In this document: in pieces, positions 35,177-44,959 of the stretch
How positions within the stretch are numbered: the stretch's first letter is position 1
Layout: the number at the start of each line of letters is the position of its first letter
DNA from: Acidobacteriaceae bacterium
GTDB lineage: Bacteria > Acidobacteriota > Terriglobia > Terriglobales > Acidobacteriaceae
Assembly (NCBI GenBank): GCA_003139095.1
Contig: PLHW01000044.1
Location: 63,838 to 127,837, forward strand
DNA length: 64,000 bases
Direction of reading: 5' to 3'
Notes under the pieces: model-generated
What the model was told of the DNA's origin: nothing
Database searches by the model: none
What the model saw: the letters and a program-made list of their open reading frames with translations, nothing else
Program-made: the position numbers and the translations under genes

Positions 35177-36174
35177 GCGGCCCAAACGGTCATGCACAGA
35201 AAGACCATGTCCCCGTATCCGGCCCGCCGCCTGCGATGCTGGCAGCCGGTGTTATTCAAGTCTCGGCGGAGCGGGTGAAGGAACTGGTGGCGGCCTTGGA
35301 AGTACCGTTTGACCAATCGCAAATTGACTGGCGGGTGATGAACACCACGAAGGGTCAGCAGCCGGCACGTGGGCAGGTAGTTCCGTACGCCGACCAGCGA
35401 GCTTATACGGATCGCTTAAACGCGCTGTTCACTCCGGCAGGCTGGACACGAAAATACACCATTCATACCAGCGCGAATTTCGAACGAAGCAAAGATCAGA
35501 AGATTGCTGCGAAGGTATTGGTCACGTGCGAACTGACGATCTTCGGCTTGGGCTCGCATTCGGCCACAGGAGAAGAATGGGCCGATGATGACAATTCTTG
35601 CACGGCGGCGGAAGCGCAATCCTTTAAACGAGCCTGCAGCTGTTTTGGGCTAGGACGTTATCTGTATTACTTCAGTCGGACGTGGGTTGACTTGGATGAT
35701 CGCAAACGGCCGAAGTCGGTGCCGCAATTGGCCGGCTGGGCGACACCCGCAGGCTGGTTAGAGGGCCTTCGACCCAGTTGTGCGGGTAAGCAAAAACCGG
35801 TCGAACGAACAGATGCTGGGAACGGCGGCAATGGTCATAGTGCGCGTGCTAACCGCGATGTCCTCCGCGAGATCGAACGAATGGAGAGAGTCGTCGGCAA
35901 ACGCATGTATCGCGGTTTATTAAAATGCGTAGCCAAGGTGTGGAACCCGAAAGACATTCAAGATCCAGCGGTCCAAGAGAGGGTGCTGGCGCGCATGCAA
36001 GCGGCCGAGCGGGGCTTGCGTCGGGCAGAGGCGGCACGAGACAAGGCGGGGCTGGCCGCCTTTGCCGCGATCCTAGGATCTTTGAGATTAAGCTCACTGG
36101 ACCAAGTGGACAGTCTCAAAACGCTGCAAGAGATCGTTGCAGGGCTCGAAACGAAGGACATCGACCCACGTTGA
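35173..36174 (+). CDS. Rad52/22-family single-strand annealing protein
   Basis: A 333-residue protein with the Rad52-like core. YADQRAYTDRLNALFTPAGW, then VTCELTIFGLGSHSATGEEW and TAAEAQSFKRACSCFGLGRYLYY match the strands and helix that form the DNA-binding groove of Rad52/Sak proteins. Such proteins anneal complementary strands and support recombination of plasmids and phages. The ATG at 35173 overlaps the previous stop. The C-terminal 120 residues are charged and helical, probably for partner binding. Confidence 0.85.
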   Translation: MSGPNGHAQKDHVPVSGPPPAMLAAGVIQVSAERVKELVAALEVPFDQSQIDWRVMNTTKGQQPARGQVVPYADQRAYTDRLNALFTPAGWTRKYTIHTSANFERSKDQKIAAKVLVTCELTIFGLGSHSATGEEWADDDNSCTAAEAQSFKRACSCFGLGRYLYYFSRTWVDLDDRKRPKSVPQLAGWATPAGWLEGLRPSCAGKQKPVERTDAGNGGNGHSARANRDVLREIERMERVVGKRMYRGLLKCVAKVWNPKDIQDPAVQERVLARMQAAERGLRRAEAARDKAGLAAFAAILGSLRLSSLDQVDSLKTLQEIVAGLETKDIDPR

Positions 36175-36271
36175 AGAATTCCTTGTAACAGACTCTCCAT
36201 TGCCAGACGTCGAGATGTTCCGGCCCTACGTCACCGCATTCGTTGAGTCCCGGCTCTGACTCCCCTGTGCT

Positions 36272-37342
36272 CTATCCGACTCTCCGGTCTTTTGCACCCA
36301 GCGAGATGTGGCCTGTTTGCTGTAGCATCGTCCAAACCTGTTGCCGAACCTCGGACATTTTCGTGCTATTTATTTCGATCTTGGTTTCAAGATCTGCCTT
36401 GTCTGCTTTGGTTGTAGCCTCTGAAAGATTGCTACGCAGATTTCTGCCGTAAGCGGACATGCCACGCAGTTGGTCGTTTAGTCCCCGCAGTTCATTCACA
36501 ACTTCGTCAGGCACAACGATGTTCGCTTTTTGAATAGACTGCTGAATTAACTCAACCGGAGACTCACTAGGGACAGAGATGTCTCCGATGTTCAGTTGAA
36601 TCAAGTCATCCTTTCCCAAGAGGCCGTCTGCCCCAGTTGTTTTGAGAAACTCCCAACCATCCTTTAAGAGCAATTTAACGCTCTCCCCCACCACAAGCGC
36701 TGTCATCCCGTCCATAGATCGAGTGGCCTCCTTTTTTGACAATTGCACCAAGGCGAGATCGCTTTCAGTGGTCGCCGCAAGATGCGCTCCCAACGGGGGC
36801 ACAGTTACGGCCAAGTCGAGTGTCTCTGAAAGCTTCCATTTCGGTTTGTCTAGCTTCACCGCGAAGGAAACGTCGATTGAGGCGGCAACGGGATCTTCTG
36901 ATCGGTTGAAAGAGATCCCGTACGACCAACGCCAGTCGGGAGTCGGTTCCTGAGAGGAGGATGGGTGCAGGACAAACTCTTCGACAATCTGGCTGTCCTC
37001 CTCGCCCGCTCTTCCTCTTATCCGCACAGAGTCCCGAGGCGTACCATCTATCGTCATCTTGCTTTTCAGAGTGCGGGTACTACTCGAAAAACGCCAGGCC
37101 AACAAGAACAATGTTTCCGATGTTCGCTTGTTGCACCTGTAACAGCTCGTAGTCTTGTCATAACAGCGAGCGTCCAGCACTGCATATGCCGTGCCATCTC
37201 TCGGCAACAGTTGTGCTCTTGCTACATGCATACAGGACCCATCATGGATCACTCTATCGGCCCATGCAGCGATTGTCCGCGCGGGAGCCTTTGCGTCAAA
37301 CTCACATATTGGCGAAGGTGCTACGACAGTTAACTCGTTCAT
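36272..37342 (-). CDS. Hypothetical protein in a PIN-like operon
   Basis: A 356-residue protein on the minus strand. The first 110 residues contain a YDKTTSCYRCNKRTSETLFLLAW-like stretch (two Cys), the middle is beta-rich (FNRSEDPVAASIDVSFAVKL), and the C-terminal third is a long coiled coil (NDQLRGMSAYGRNLRSNL). The ATG at 37342 overlaps the stop of the PIN-like gene (ATGA), so both are translated as a pair. No family is recognised. It could be a sensor or regulator for the nuclease. Confidence 0.65.
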   Translation of the reverse strand: MNELTVVAPSPICEFDAKAPARTIAAWADRVIHDGSCMHVARAQLLPRDGTAYAVLDARCYDKTTSCYRCNKRTSETLFLLAWRFSSSTRTLKSKMTIDGTPRDSVRIRGRAGEEDSQIVEEFVLHPSSSQEPTPDWRWSYGISFNRSEDPVAASIDVSFAVKLDKPKWKLSETLDLAVTVPPLGAHLAATTESDLALVQLSKKEATRSMDGMTALVVGESVKLLLKDGWEFLKTTGADGLLGKDDLIQLNIGDISVPSESPVELIQQSIQKANIVVPDEVVNELRGLNDQLRGMSAYGRNLRSNLSEATTKADKADLETKIEINSTKMSEVRQQVWTMLQQTGHISLGAKDRRVG

Positions 37343-39363
37343 TGGGCTATCGGGTCGACGCGATTTGGGAAAAGCGGGAAATGCGCCGTGACCTCCTTTT
37401 GGAGTAAGGTGTCGAGCTTTACCGGAAGAACCGTGAACAGGCACGTAGACTCACATAAGTGAACGATCTGGCGCCCAATATTGTAGTGGGAAATGACAAA
37501 GACTTCGCGCCCGCCGAACTCGTTGCTGTCGAGATCGAGTTGAAAATCTCCGAACTGCGTGCAGACACGGACCGCCTGAAGGACAACCTCTTCGTGGTTC
37601 TCCCCAAAAACGCTCGCAATTCCAACTCGCAGTAACTCCAAAGAAATGTCTTTCAGTGCAAGGTTCTCCGGCAGCTTGCCGAAAGGAGATCCATATACAC
37701 CGACGTTCGTAAAGATTAGCAAGCCCCCTTCGCGAACATCGTCGAAGGACATCATGCACTGCAGTTGGATTGCTTTCCGGGACGGTCGCCGCTGATCGGT
37801 CAGTCTAACGATGCTGTCAATTGCGGCAAAGAACTGTCTCTCGGTGCAGCTAGTCGGCCAACGAAACGAATATCCCTGATAAGCGGCCTCGGCAGAATCA
37901 GACCTTCGACGATACACTTCCCCTTCTAAGAGAAGCTCAGTGGGACGATCCGACAAAACCGTGATCGCCTCAAAGGTGCAACTATCGTCCAACTCGCGCT
38001 TTGCAGAATATGTGGTCACAGCCTTCTCCTCCAACAACGCGTAAGAGCGGCGGAGAATCCTGAAAAACGATTCTGCCGCTAGTTCTAGAGTTGCGGCCGT
38101 TTCTACAGCCGTCACACTGCCAGGCTTCAGTTTCTCTCTGAGGTATTGAATGGACATCTCCGTAGCGCGTGACTGCTCCAAGCGTCGATAGAAAGGATCT
38201 TGAGCGTAGATTATTTTCAGATGTTCCAATTTGCGGCGAATGGCGCCAGAAATAGCTTGTGCCTCTTTCTTGGTTCCGACGGCGTGAGCGGCGTCGCGTA
38301 ACGCGCCTCCCAGATCCTCGTAGTCACGCTTTAGACCCTTCAGTTCCCTCAGTGCATGGTTCTCGAAGCTGTGTTCCCGGCGAAACTCTTCAACTATGAA
38401 AGCACGACGCGGAGAGAGCACTGGATACATGCCGTCGACCACTTGGGGGCCGGGAAGGTTTAATAATGAAGACAATTTCTGGACGGAGTCGTCGCCTCGC
38501 TCATTCGCACGCCTAACAAGGTCCAGCAAGAGATGAGTCTGCGTAACAAGAACGTGGGTGGGCGCAATGTTCTTGGCAGCGCCTGTCCCTCGATTTTCAC
38601 GTATACGGCAACTCTTGAATGCAATTGCCAAGTTAACGGCGTCGCGGTGATCTTTCTTTGTACGAAGTGCCTTCTCTTGAGTCTGCCTCTGGGGCGATCG
38701 GCGTTCGGTCCTAGCAGACCCGCGTGGAAGCTCTTCGATGATCAAATTAAGAGCAGCCACGTCCCCCTCGTCGAAGTCGCCGACAACGCCGAAACAGTTT
38801 GGCTTCGTCAACAGCTCAATGAGCCTCTCAATGTCCAATCCCTCGTGTTCAAGAGTGGCAATTACTTTTTCCATCAAATCCAGCGAAGTGCTCCCTTCGA
38901 TGGATATTCCGAACGCCTTGGCGAGGCTCTTAACGGCGCCGGTACCAGTGAGATTTCCGGATATCGACCCTGGAATATCCGTATCCCAGAGACTCAGGCC
39001 GTCTGGTACGTACCCTCGCAACCACTCAACGAGTTCTTGGAAAGCGCCCAGGGGCAAGGCGTAGTGGAAGTTTGGATTTTCAAACAGTTTTTGCGTCTCG
39101 CGTCGCAACAAGTCGTCTTTGTAACTGACTTCGACAATGTTTCGGAGCACATCAGCATCTATCAAATAGACAACCTTGCCAAAATACTTGAGTAAATTGG
39201 CATCTCTCTCCATTTCGGACATCAATGAGGAGTAGTGATCGGATAGAGCCGCGAAGTAGCGGCTTAGACGTGGATCAGTCAGAATTGAATCAGGCGTGAC
39301 TGTGGGAGGCTTTGGTTCTTGAAGGTCGATTGGCGCTGGATAAGCTACGGCACTGCTGGACAT
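37339..39363 (-). CDS. PIN-like nuclease protein
   Basis: A 674-residue protein. Its N-terminal region shows PIN-like acidic motifs: VVYLIDADVLRNIVE (strand with Asp), LPLGAFQELVEWL (Glu), and KKDHRDAVNLAIAF (Asp pair), as in PIN toxins. The rest is largely helical with a C-terminal beta-rich domain. PIN proteins cleave RNA with metal ions. It is the first gene of a two-gene operon placed between the Rad52-like gene and a methyltransferase, on the other strand. A defence or stress role is a guess. Confidence 0.68.
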   Translation of the reverse strand: MSSSAVAYPAPIDLQEPKPPTVTPDSILTDPRLSRYFAALSDHYSSLMSEMERDANLLKYFGKVVYLIDADVLRNIVEVSYKDDLLRRETQKLFENPNFHYALPLGAFQELVEWLRGYVPDGLSLWDTDIPGSISGNLTGTGAVKSLAKAFGISIEGSTSLDLMEKVIATLEHEGLDIERLIELLTKPNCFGVVGDFDEGDVAALNLIIEELPRGSARTERRSPQRQTQEKALRTKKDHRDAVNLAIAFKSCRIRENRGTGAAKNIAPTHVLVTQTHLLLDLVRRANERGDDSVQKLSSLLNLPGPQVVDGMYPVLSPRRAFIVEEFRREHSFENHALRELKGLKRDYEDLGGALRDAAHAVGTKKEAQAISGAIRRKLEHLKIIYAQDPFYRRLEQSRATEMSIQYLREKLKPGSVTAVETAATLELAAESFFRILRRSYALLEEKAVTTYSAKRELDDSCTFEAITVLSDRPTELLLEGEVYRRRSDSAEAAYQGYSFRWPTSCTERQFFAAIDSIVRLTDQRRPSRKAIQLQCMMSFDDVREGGLLIFTNVGVYGSPFGKLPENLALKDISLELLRVGIASVFGENHEEVVLQAVRVCTQFGDFQLDLDSNEFGGREVFVISHYNIGRQIVHLCESTCLFTVLPVKLDTLLQKEVTAHFPLFPNRVDPIAQ

Positions 39364-39754
39364 AACTGCCTTTACTGTCAGTGACCAGATCTTATGTCCC
39401 TAGGGTTGCGCAGGAGTGTAGCATGACCACATCGATTTGTGCCAGTGGCACTCGCGGTTGCTGGTAACAGTGTTTCTCGACACAGTACTGGGAAAGGAGA
39501 ATCAGCTCAATGCTCGAGCATAATCCTCCACCTCCTGCCGAAAGCGCGCGTCTTTAGCTGATTCCCTACCAACTGGGCTCTACCTTTCCAATGGTCTCAT
39601 TCTTGAGCTTTATGCCTGAGGAGAGCCCTGCCGCAGTTCGATCCCTTGGGAACGGCTGATTTCAACGAATGAAGCCCCGCCACCCGGACTAATGCCGCCG
39701 CGAGTCAGTAACCAACCTAACTTGGACTTCAAACTGATCGCCAGCGAATGAGAA
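39364..39754. other. Gene-free stretch upstream of the PIN-like operon and the methyltransferase set
   Basis: 391 bases without a credible gene. It lies between the divergent PIN-like operon (minus) and the small gene at 39755 (plus), so it should hold both promoters, but I see no clear -35/-10 pair. Short frames in it lack ribosome sites. Confidence 0.5.
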
Positions 39755-39964
39755 ATGAGGATTGTCTTGAGAATTCGTGTGACCACCAGGGCCGACCTGT
39801 ATGAGAAACGGAAGCAAGAACACATCGAGCGCGGCTACAGAATCGAAGACGAGCGACCGATAGCCGTCAACGGCCTCCGCTCCTTCATTGCCGTGAGGGA
39901 GTTGACGGCTTCCGATCCAGTTGACGAACTGGTAGAGCGGGCGCTCAACAGGATGGCGCAATGA
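39755..39964 (+). CDS. Small protein coupled to the methyltransferase gene
   Basis: A 69-residue charged protein (RADLYEKRKQEHIERGYRIE, then AVNGLRSFIAVRELTASD). Its stop overlaps the next ATG (ATGA). No clear ribosome site is seen upstream of 39755. The coupling argues it is translated. A helper for the methyltransferase is possible. Confidence 0.55.
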   Translation: MRIVLRIRVTTRADLYEKRKQEHIERGYRIEDERPIAVNGLRSFIAVRELTASDPVDELVERALNRMAQ

Positions 39965-40998
39965 GACCACATGGAAAAACCAAGTTGGGGTTCTTCCCTT
40001 TACCCGTGCGGGAAGCCGAACGGTTGAAGAATTGTCTAGCCTTCCCAAAGGAGTCTTCTGCGCTTGATCCGTGCGTAGGAGATGGAGTCGCGTTCGTGCA
40101 TTTACTTACGGGAACGGACGCCAGTCGCTACGGAATTGAAATTGACGCAAATCGAGCCGAGCAGGCAAGAAGCCTGGGAATCGAAACGCTGCAGGCAAGC
40201 ACCTTCGATGTGCGCAGCCCGGCGGAAGCGTTCTCTCTGCTGTACCTCAACCCACCGTACGACTTTGAGACGGGCGAGACAAGCAACCAGAGGCTGGAAT
40301 TGGTCTTTCTGGAGCATACCTATCGCTGGCTCACGCCCGGAGGTCTTTTGGTGTTTGTCATTCCCCAGCCACAGTTGCGGGTCTGCGCGAGGATTTTGAG
40401 CGAGCACTTTGCCGATCTGGTCGTCTACAGGCTCTCGGAACCTGCCAGCGTCCGATACAAACAAGTTGCAGTCTTGGGCGTGCGGCGTAAGCGACACCAA
40501 CACCTCCGAGACTCCGCGCTGCTCGATTCGGTGCACTGGCTGGAGATGCTGGCCACGAAACCAGACCTCGAAGCTCTGGGCGATACGCCTGCAGTTCGCT
40601 ACCAGATTCCAAACTCTGGGCCAGTAGTGCTCACGAATGCCGGAATTCCACTCGATGAAGTCGAGGACTTGCTGGTAGATTCGGCAGCGTATCGCCAGGC
40701 CAGCCGCGTTCTCCTGCCCAAGCAGCGAGACGTTCGTGGCTGGCCGCTCACGCCACTGCATGGCGGACATGTTGGCTTGCTCTGTACGGCGGGAATGCTC
40801 AATGGGGTATTCGGCGAAGGAGAAGATCGCCACATCGCGCACTGGCGCTCGGTGAAGTTCACCGACCATTGGGAAGAAGAGGAAGAAGACGGCACCAAAA
40901 TCCTGCATGACCGAGAACGGTTCTCCCACGAACTGACGCTGGTCTTTGCCAATGGAAAGACCCAGATTCTCACGCACGAAAAGAAGGAACCTGAATGA
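39961..40998 (+). CDS. DUF6094-type SAM-dependent DNA methyltransferase
   Basis: A 345-residue methyltransferase. ALDPCVGDGVAF is the SAM-binding motif I and LLYLNPPYDFETG carries the NPPY motif that is typical of amino-methyltransferases acting on adenine N6. The C-terminal half has no clear target-recognition domain. The layout fits the DUF6094 family found on plasmids. It is followed directly by a hypothetical protein and a SNF2-like helicase; without a nuclease this may be an orphan methylation system that protects or marks element DNA. Confidence 0.75.
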   Translation: MRPHGKTKLGFFPLPVREAERLKNCLAFPKESSALDPCVGDGVAFVHLLTGTDASRYGIEIDANRAEQARSLGIETLQASTFDVRSPAEAFSLLYLNPPYDFETGETSNQRLELVFLEHTYRWLTPGGLLVFVIPQPQLRVCARILSEHFADLVVYRLSEPASVRYKQVAVLGVRRKRHQHLRDSALLDSVHWLEMLATKPDLEALGDTPAVRYQIPNSGPVVLTNAGIPLDEVEDLLVDSAAYRQASRVLLPKQRDVRGWPLTPLHGGHVGLLCTAGMLNGVFGEGEDRHIAHWRSVKFTDHWEEEEEDGTKILHDRERFSHELTLVFANGKTQILTHEKKEPE

Positions 40999-41666
40999 AG
41001 AATGCACACCTTCGGTTCGGCTGGCTCACCTATGTGAAGAGCACGGAGAAAACCACGACCAGCATCAAATTGCGGCTCGACCGCTTCATCGGAGAAGTCT
41101 TGCCGGACCCTCCACGGCAAGCAAAAGCCCATTTGATTTCTGTGGTCGGCGGAGATACGCAGATCTCCGCGGCAAGTGCGGCAATTTCCATGGGAGACCG
41201 GTTCATGGTGGAGGGGCCGGGTGTACAGCCCATCCGAGTATGCCTGGAGCGGAAGGCGCAGTGCTTCAAGGGCTCCATACAGCTGGCCGGACGGAAGAAG
41301 CCTTTGCGTCACCTCATCGGGATGTCGGAAGAATTCGCCTCGGGAAACATATCGGCCAGCTCAGGACGGACCCTGTTGGCAAGCTCGGACAAGCGATTTG
41401 TTTGGCCGTCCATTGCCCACATCTACGGGATACCAGGAATGCCGGATTGGGCCGACTGGTTTGCAGACGAACTCGATACGCATCATGCCTTGATTCATGC
41501 GCTCGGCATTGGATGTGATCCGGTAATTGTCAAAGGCGAAAAAGAACAATTTCTCGACTGGCTTAGCTGGGGCGTCGAGAGTGGCGCGGTCCGATTTCCG
41601 GCCGAAACAGGTTCGATCCACTGGCCGAGCGTAAAGCTCGAAGATATCCTCCGGCAAGCTGAATAG
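40995..41666 (+). CDS. Hypothetical protein between methyltransferase and helicase
   Basis: A 223-residue soluble protein with no recognised domain. The ATG overlaps the methyltransferase stop (ATGA), so the pair is coupled. SASSGRTLLASSDKRFVWPSI and a tryptophan-rich WADWFADELDTHHA region are the best-conserved looking parts. It may supply the missing DNA-recognition part of the methyltransferase or load the helicase. Confidence 0.65.
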   Translation: MKNAHLRFGWLTYVKSTEKTTTSIKLRLDRFIGEVLPDPPRQAKAHLISVVGGDTQISAASAAISMGDRFMVEGPGVQPIRVCLERKAQCFKGSIQLAGRKKPLRHLIGMSEEFASGNISASSGRTLLASSDKRFVWPSIAHIYGIPGMPDWADWFADELDTHHALIHALGIGCDPVIVKGEKEQFLDWLSWGVESGAVRFPAETGSIHWPSVKLEDILRQAE

Positions 41667-41750
41667 TCTCTTCTCGCATCACATCACGCTTCCTCTTCCC
41701 TCTTTTCATCTCCTCTTCGGTGAATTCCTCCTGCTTACAAGAGAGCTTCC

Positions 41751-44081
41751 ATGCCTGAACTATCGACTATCTACGACTACATGCGTGCCAACGCCACTCC
41801 TCTGGGAGCGCGCATTCTTCAGGAATATCCAGCGCTCCACCAGTTTGATGATCCGGTTTCACCCCGGATCGAGGAATTGCTGCGAAAGCCCTTTCCTGCA
41901 CAGACCATCGCGATCATGGGGATTGCGAAACGCTGGGACCACGCGCGGACCGGCATGGTGATCGCGGAATGCGGCACCGGCAAGACCCTAATTTCACTCG
42001 GTGCCATCCACGTCCACAGCGAAGGAAAGCCATCCACCTCTCTCGCGATGGTTCCACCGCACTTGGTCGAGAAGTGGGCACGAGAGACGTTTCTCACTGT
42101 TCCTGGAATCCGTGTTTTCCTCATCGACGATTTGCGAAATGGAGGTGACGAGAACAAGTCGCACGGCGTGAACGAGGTACGGTTGAGGCAGGGCCGCATT
42201 GTGCGGGAAGGTTTGCGCACCAGTCTCAGCGAACTGCGATTACGGAGAGAATCGTCGAGTTCCCGGAAACGCTGGCTGTCGCTATGCGCGAGGCCTTCGC
42301 TTTTCATCGTCGGTCGGGAACGGGCCAAACTCGGCTACTTCTGGCGTCATGCTTACCGAGTTCCACGCTCAGGCCCATACATGGGCTGCGTGGTGAATTC
42401 TGACACCGGCAGACCAGTCTTCGTGGATGACAGCCGATTGACCGCAGCCGAGTTTGAGAAAGTCAAGATCGCAGAGACTATCGAAACAAGAGACAACAAA
42501 TCCTGCCGTCAACTTCACAGCCCCCTTTGGCAGGCCGATTCCGACAAGATACGCCGCATGGCGCCGATTGAATTCATCGGGCGCTACATGCCGGGCTGGT
42601 TTGACTACACGATTTGTGACGAGATTCACCAGTTGGCCGGCGATACCGCGCAAGGCAATGCCCTCGGCACTTTGGCATCGTGTACAGACCGGATTGTGGG
42701 GCTGACGGGAACGCTTCTTGGGGGATACGCAGACGATCTGTTCAACACCTTGTTCCGGCTCGAAGCCGCAAGGATGAAGGAACACGGCTACGAATGGGGC
42801 ACCACGGGTCGAAGTTCCTTCACCCAAGACTACGGCGTTCTCGAAACGATCACGAAGGTCGAGCCTGCCGAGAACCGGTGTTCCAAAGCCAAAAGTACGA
42901 GCACGGTTCGCCGCAAGCCCGGAGCCTCTCCCCTGCTCTTCGGCGAATTCCTGATGCAGCTCTGCGCCTTCGTCTTTCTGGAGGACATCTCGGGGGAACT
43001 TCCTCCCTACGAAGAGAGCTATCTGAGCGTTCCGATGGATCCATTAATGATGGCGGCATACCGGGAACTGGAAGATGCGATTCGGAAAGCGCTGAAGGAG
43101 CACAGAGGCAATCGGTCGGTGTTGAGCACGATGCTGAACACTCTACTGCTCTATCCAGACCATCCCTACGGATTAGGGACTCTGTACGGCACGGAGTTCG
43201 ATCCAGAAGTTAAGCACAACGTTCGGTTCGTTATCGCGGAAACGCGGGACCTTCCAGAAGACCAGCTGTATTCCAAAGAACGGAGACTGATCGAGGAAAT
43301 CAAAAAGGAGCTAGCCGAAGGCCGGCGCTGCCAAGTGTTTGCGGTGTACACGCAGAAGCACGACGTCACTGCTCGACTGCAACGAATCCTGATCAACGAA
43401 GGCATTCGCACGGCAGTTCTGCGGGCGAGCGTCGATACATCGAAACGGGAAGCCTGGTATCAGCGGCAAATCAAGGAAGGAGTGCAGGTCGTAGTTTCCC
43501 ACCCCAAGTTGGTCGAGACCGGACTGGATCTTCTCGACTTCCCGACCATCCTTTTCTACGAGTCGGGCTACTCGCTGCACACCCTGCGTCAAGCAAGTCG
43601 GAGATCCTGGCGCATCGGGCAGACACGGCCGGTACGAGTGAAGTTTCTTTGCTACGAAGGGACAATGCAGACCGCCTGTTTGAGGCTAATGGGCAAAAAG
43701 CTACTAGTGGCCTTGACCATGGAAGGTAAGTTTGCCGGAGAGGGGCTGCAGAACATCGACGAAGACGATGACATGCTCTCGGCGATGGCACGCGAACTGG
43801 TCGAGAGGAACGGAATTGGCGAGACGGCCGATTCCGTTTGGAAAGCTCTTAGCGCAGAGCATCAGAAGCTGTTTCCCGCGACGTGTTGTTCGGTCGGCGA
43901 TATTCCATTGGTCGAAGCGCCGGCGCTCTTGCCGGGCGCTCAGCCTGACGCTGCGGCCCTTGTCGAAGAAGCCATCGCTGGTGACTCGGTCCTGATTTTC
44001 GGGCAACGACCCGGTTCCCTGTCGGGTAGAAGGCCGCGCGGCAAATCGGCAGTCCCGGAACAAGCATCGTTGTTCGGATGA
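41751..44081 (+). CDS. SNF2-like DEAD-box helicase/translocase
   Basis: A 776-residue superfamily 2 ATPase. Walker A is GTGKT within IAECGTGKTLISLGAI (Lys78), motif II is DEIH at residues 290-293, and the second RecA-like domain has RRCQVFAVYTQKHDV, SHPKLVETGLDLLDF and RQASRRSWRIGQTRPV, which is the SNF2 motif VI pattern. Long insertions occur around residues 130-280. It likely remodels or translocates on DNA. It follows the methyltransferase pair by 84 bases of pyrimidine-rich sequence. The final tail is disordered. Confidence 0.82.
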   Translation: MPELSTIYDYMRANATPLGARILQEYPALHQFDDPVSPRIEELLRKPFPAQTIAIMGIAKRWDHARTGMVIAECGTGKTLISLGAIHVHSEGKPSTSLAMVPPHLVEKWARETFLTVPGIRVFLIDDLRNGGDENKSHGVNEVRLRQGRIVREGLRTSLSELRLRRESSSSRKRWLSLCARPSLFIVGRERAKLGYFWRHAYRVPRSGPYMGCVVNSDTGRPVFVDDSRLTAAEFEKVKIAETIETRDNKSCRQLHSPLWQADSDKIRRMAPIEFIGRYMPGWFDYTICDEIHQLAGDTAQGNALGTLASCTDRIVGLTGTLLGGYADDLFNTLFRLEAARMKEHGYEWGTTGRSSFTQDYGVLETITKVEPAENRCSKAKSTSTVRRKPGASPLLFGEFLMQLCAFVFLEDISGELPPYEESYLSVPMDPLMMAAYRELEDAIRKALKEHRGNRSVLSTMLNTLLLYPDHPYGLGTLYGTEFDPEVKHNVRFVIAETRDLPEDQLYSKERRLIEEIKKELAEGRRCQVFAVYTQKHDVTARLQRILINEGIRTAVLRASVDTSKREAWYQRQIKEGVQVVVSHPKLVETGLDLLDFPTILFYESGYSLHTLRQASRRSWRIGQTRPVRVKFLCYEGTMQTACLRLMGKKLLVALTMEGKFAGEGLQNIDEDDDMLSAMARELVERNGIGETADSVWKALSAEHQKLFPATCCSVGDIPLVEAPALLPGAQPDAAALVEEAIAGDSVLIFGQRPGSLSGRRPRGKSAVPEQASLFG

Positions 44082-44165
44082 TGTTGATCTGAAGTAGCCA
44101 GTCTCACCCCCGCCTTTTTTTCACCCTTAGAAAGCGCAGTTCAAATCAACAAGGAGGAAAGCAGT

Positions 44166-44900
44166 ATGTCAGAAACTAGTACGCTCATTGGCTATAGTGG
44201 CCGAACCATTGGCCGCGAAGAACTAACCCTGGTGCCGACACCAGCGGCAACAGAAACGCACCGTCCGGTCCCGCATCACGAAATTGTGCAGGCTTTGATC
44301 GAGACGCTCGGCTTTCGCCATATTGGAGTCGTTCACGACGAGTATGCTGTCTCACCAGACGGCATGAAAGCCTTTGGCGTTCTCGACCTCGCAACCGAGA
44401 TGGAGGGGTGCCGCTTCTCCATAGGGCTTCGGAATTCCCACGATAAGAGTATGCGTTTGGCGATGACCTGCGGCTATCGCGTCTTCGTGTGCTCGAATAT
44501 GGCGTTTGCAGGAGATTTCACCCCCGTGCTCGCTAAACACTCGAAGTCGTTCTCGCTCATCGACTGTATCTCGGTTGGCGTTGACCGCATGCAGCGAAAC
44601 TTCGAACCGATGCGAAAGCAAGTGGAGACATGGCAGAGGAGCGAACTCACCGATGTCACGGCAAAAGTCGTCATCTACGAAGCGTTCGTGGAGGGCAAGC
44701 TTGAAGCTCCAAAGCATCTGGCGCGGACCGTGCATGACCTGTACTTCGAGCCGAAGTATGAGGAGTTCAAACCGCGAACAATCTGGAGTCTCTCCAACGC
44801 GTTCACTTCTGCATTCAAGGAACTCGAGCCCATCCCGCAGTTCAAGGCGACGGCGAAACTGGGCGAATACCTTGAAGCCCGGTTTTCACAGTCGTTCTAG
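44166..44900 (+). CDS. DUF932 family protein
   Basis: A 244-residue protein with VLDLATEMEGCRFSIGLRNS, MTCGYRVFVCSNMAF and RTVHDLYFEPKYEEFKPRT, typical of the DUF932 family of phage- and plasmid-encoded proteins. AAGGAGGAAAG lies just upstream. Its function is unknown; the family is linked to phage and plasmid replication or defence islands. A decayed partial copy of its 3' end lies at 45385-45560. Confidence 0.8.
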   Translation: MSETSTLIGYSGRTIGREELTLVPTPAATETHRPVPHHEIVQALIETLGFRHIGVVHDEYAVSPDGMKAFGVLDLATEMEGCRFSIGLRNSHDKSMRLAMTCGYRVFVCSNMAFAGDFTPVLAKHSKSFSLIDCISVGVDRMQRNFEPMRKQVETWQRSELTDVTAKVVIYEAFVEGKLEAPKHLARTVHDLYFEPKYEEFKPRTIWSLSNAFTSAFKELEPIPQFKATAKLGEYLEARFSQSF

Positions 44901-44904
44901 TTTC

Positions 44905-44921
44905 GGGGCGCTCGCCGCCCC
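44905..44921 (+). terminator. Short GC hairpin after the DUF932 gene
   Basis: GGGGCG (44905-44910) pairs with CGCCCC (44916-44921) around a 5-base loop, starting 5 bases after the stop codon. There is no T-run. Together with the longer palindrome at 44960-44988 it may end transcription or separate the genes. Confidence 0.4.
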
Positions 44922-44959
44922 AAGCCTTCCGCAACAAGTAATTCCACGTTTTCAGACGA

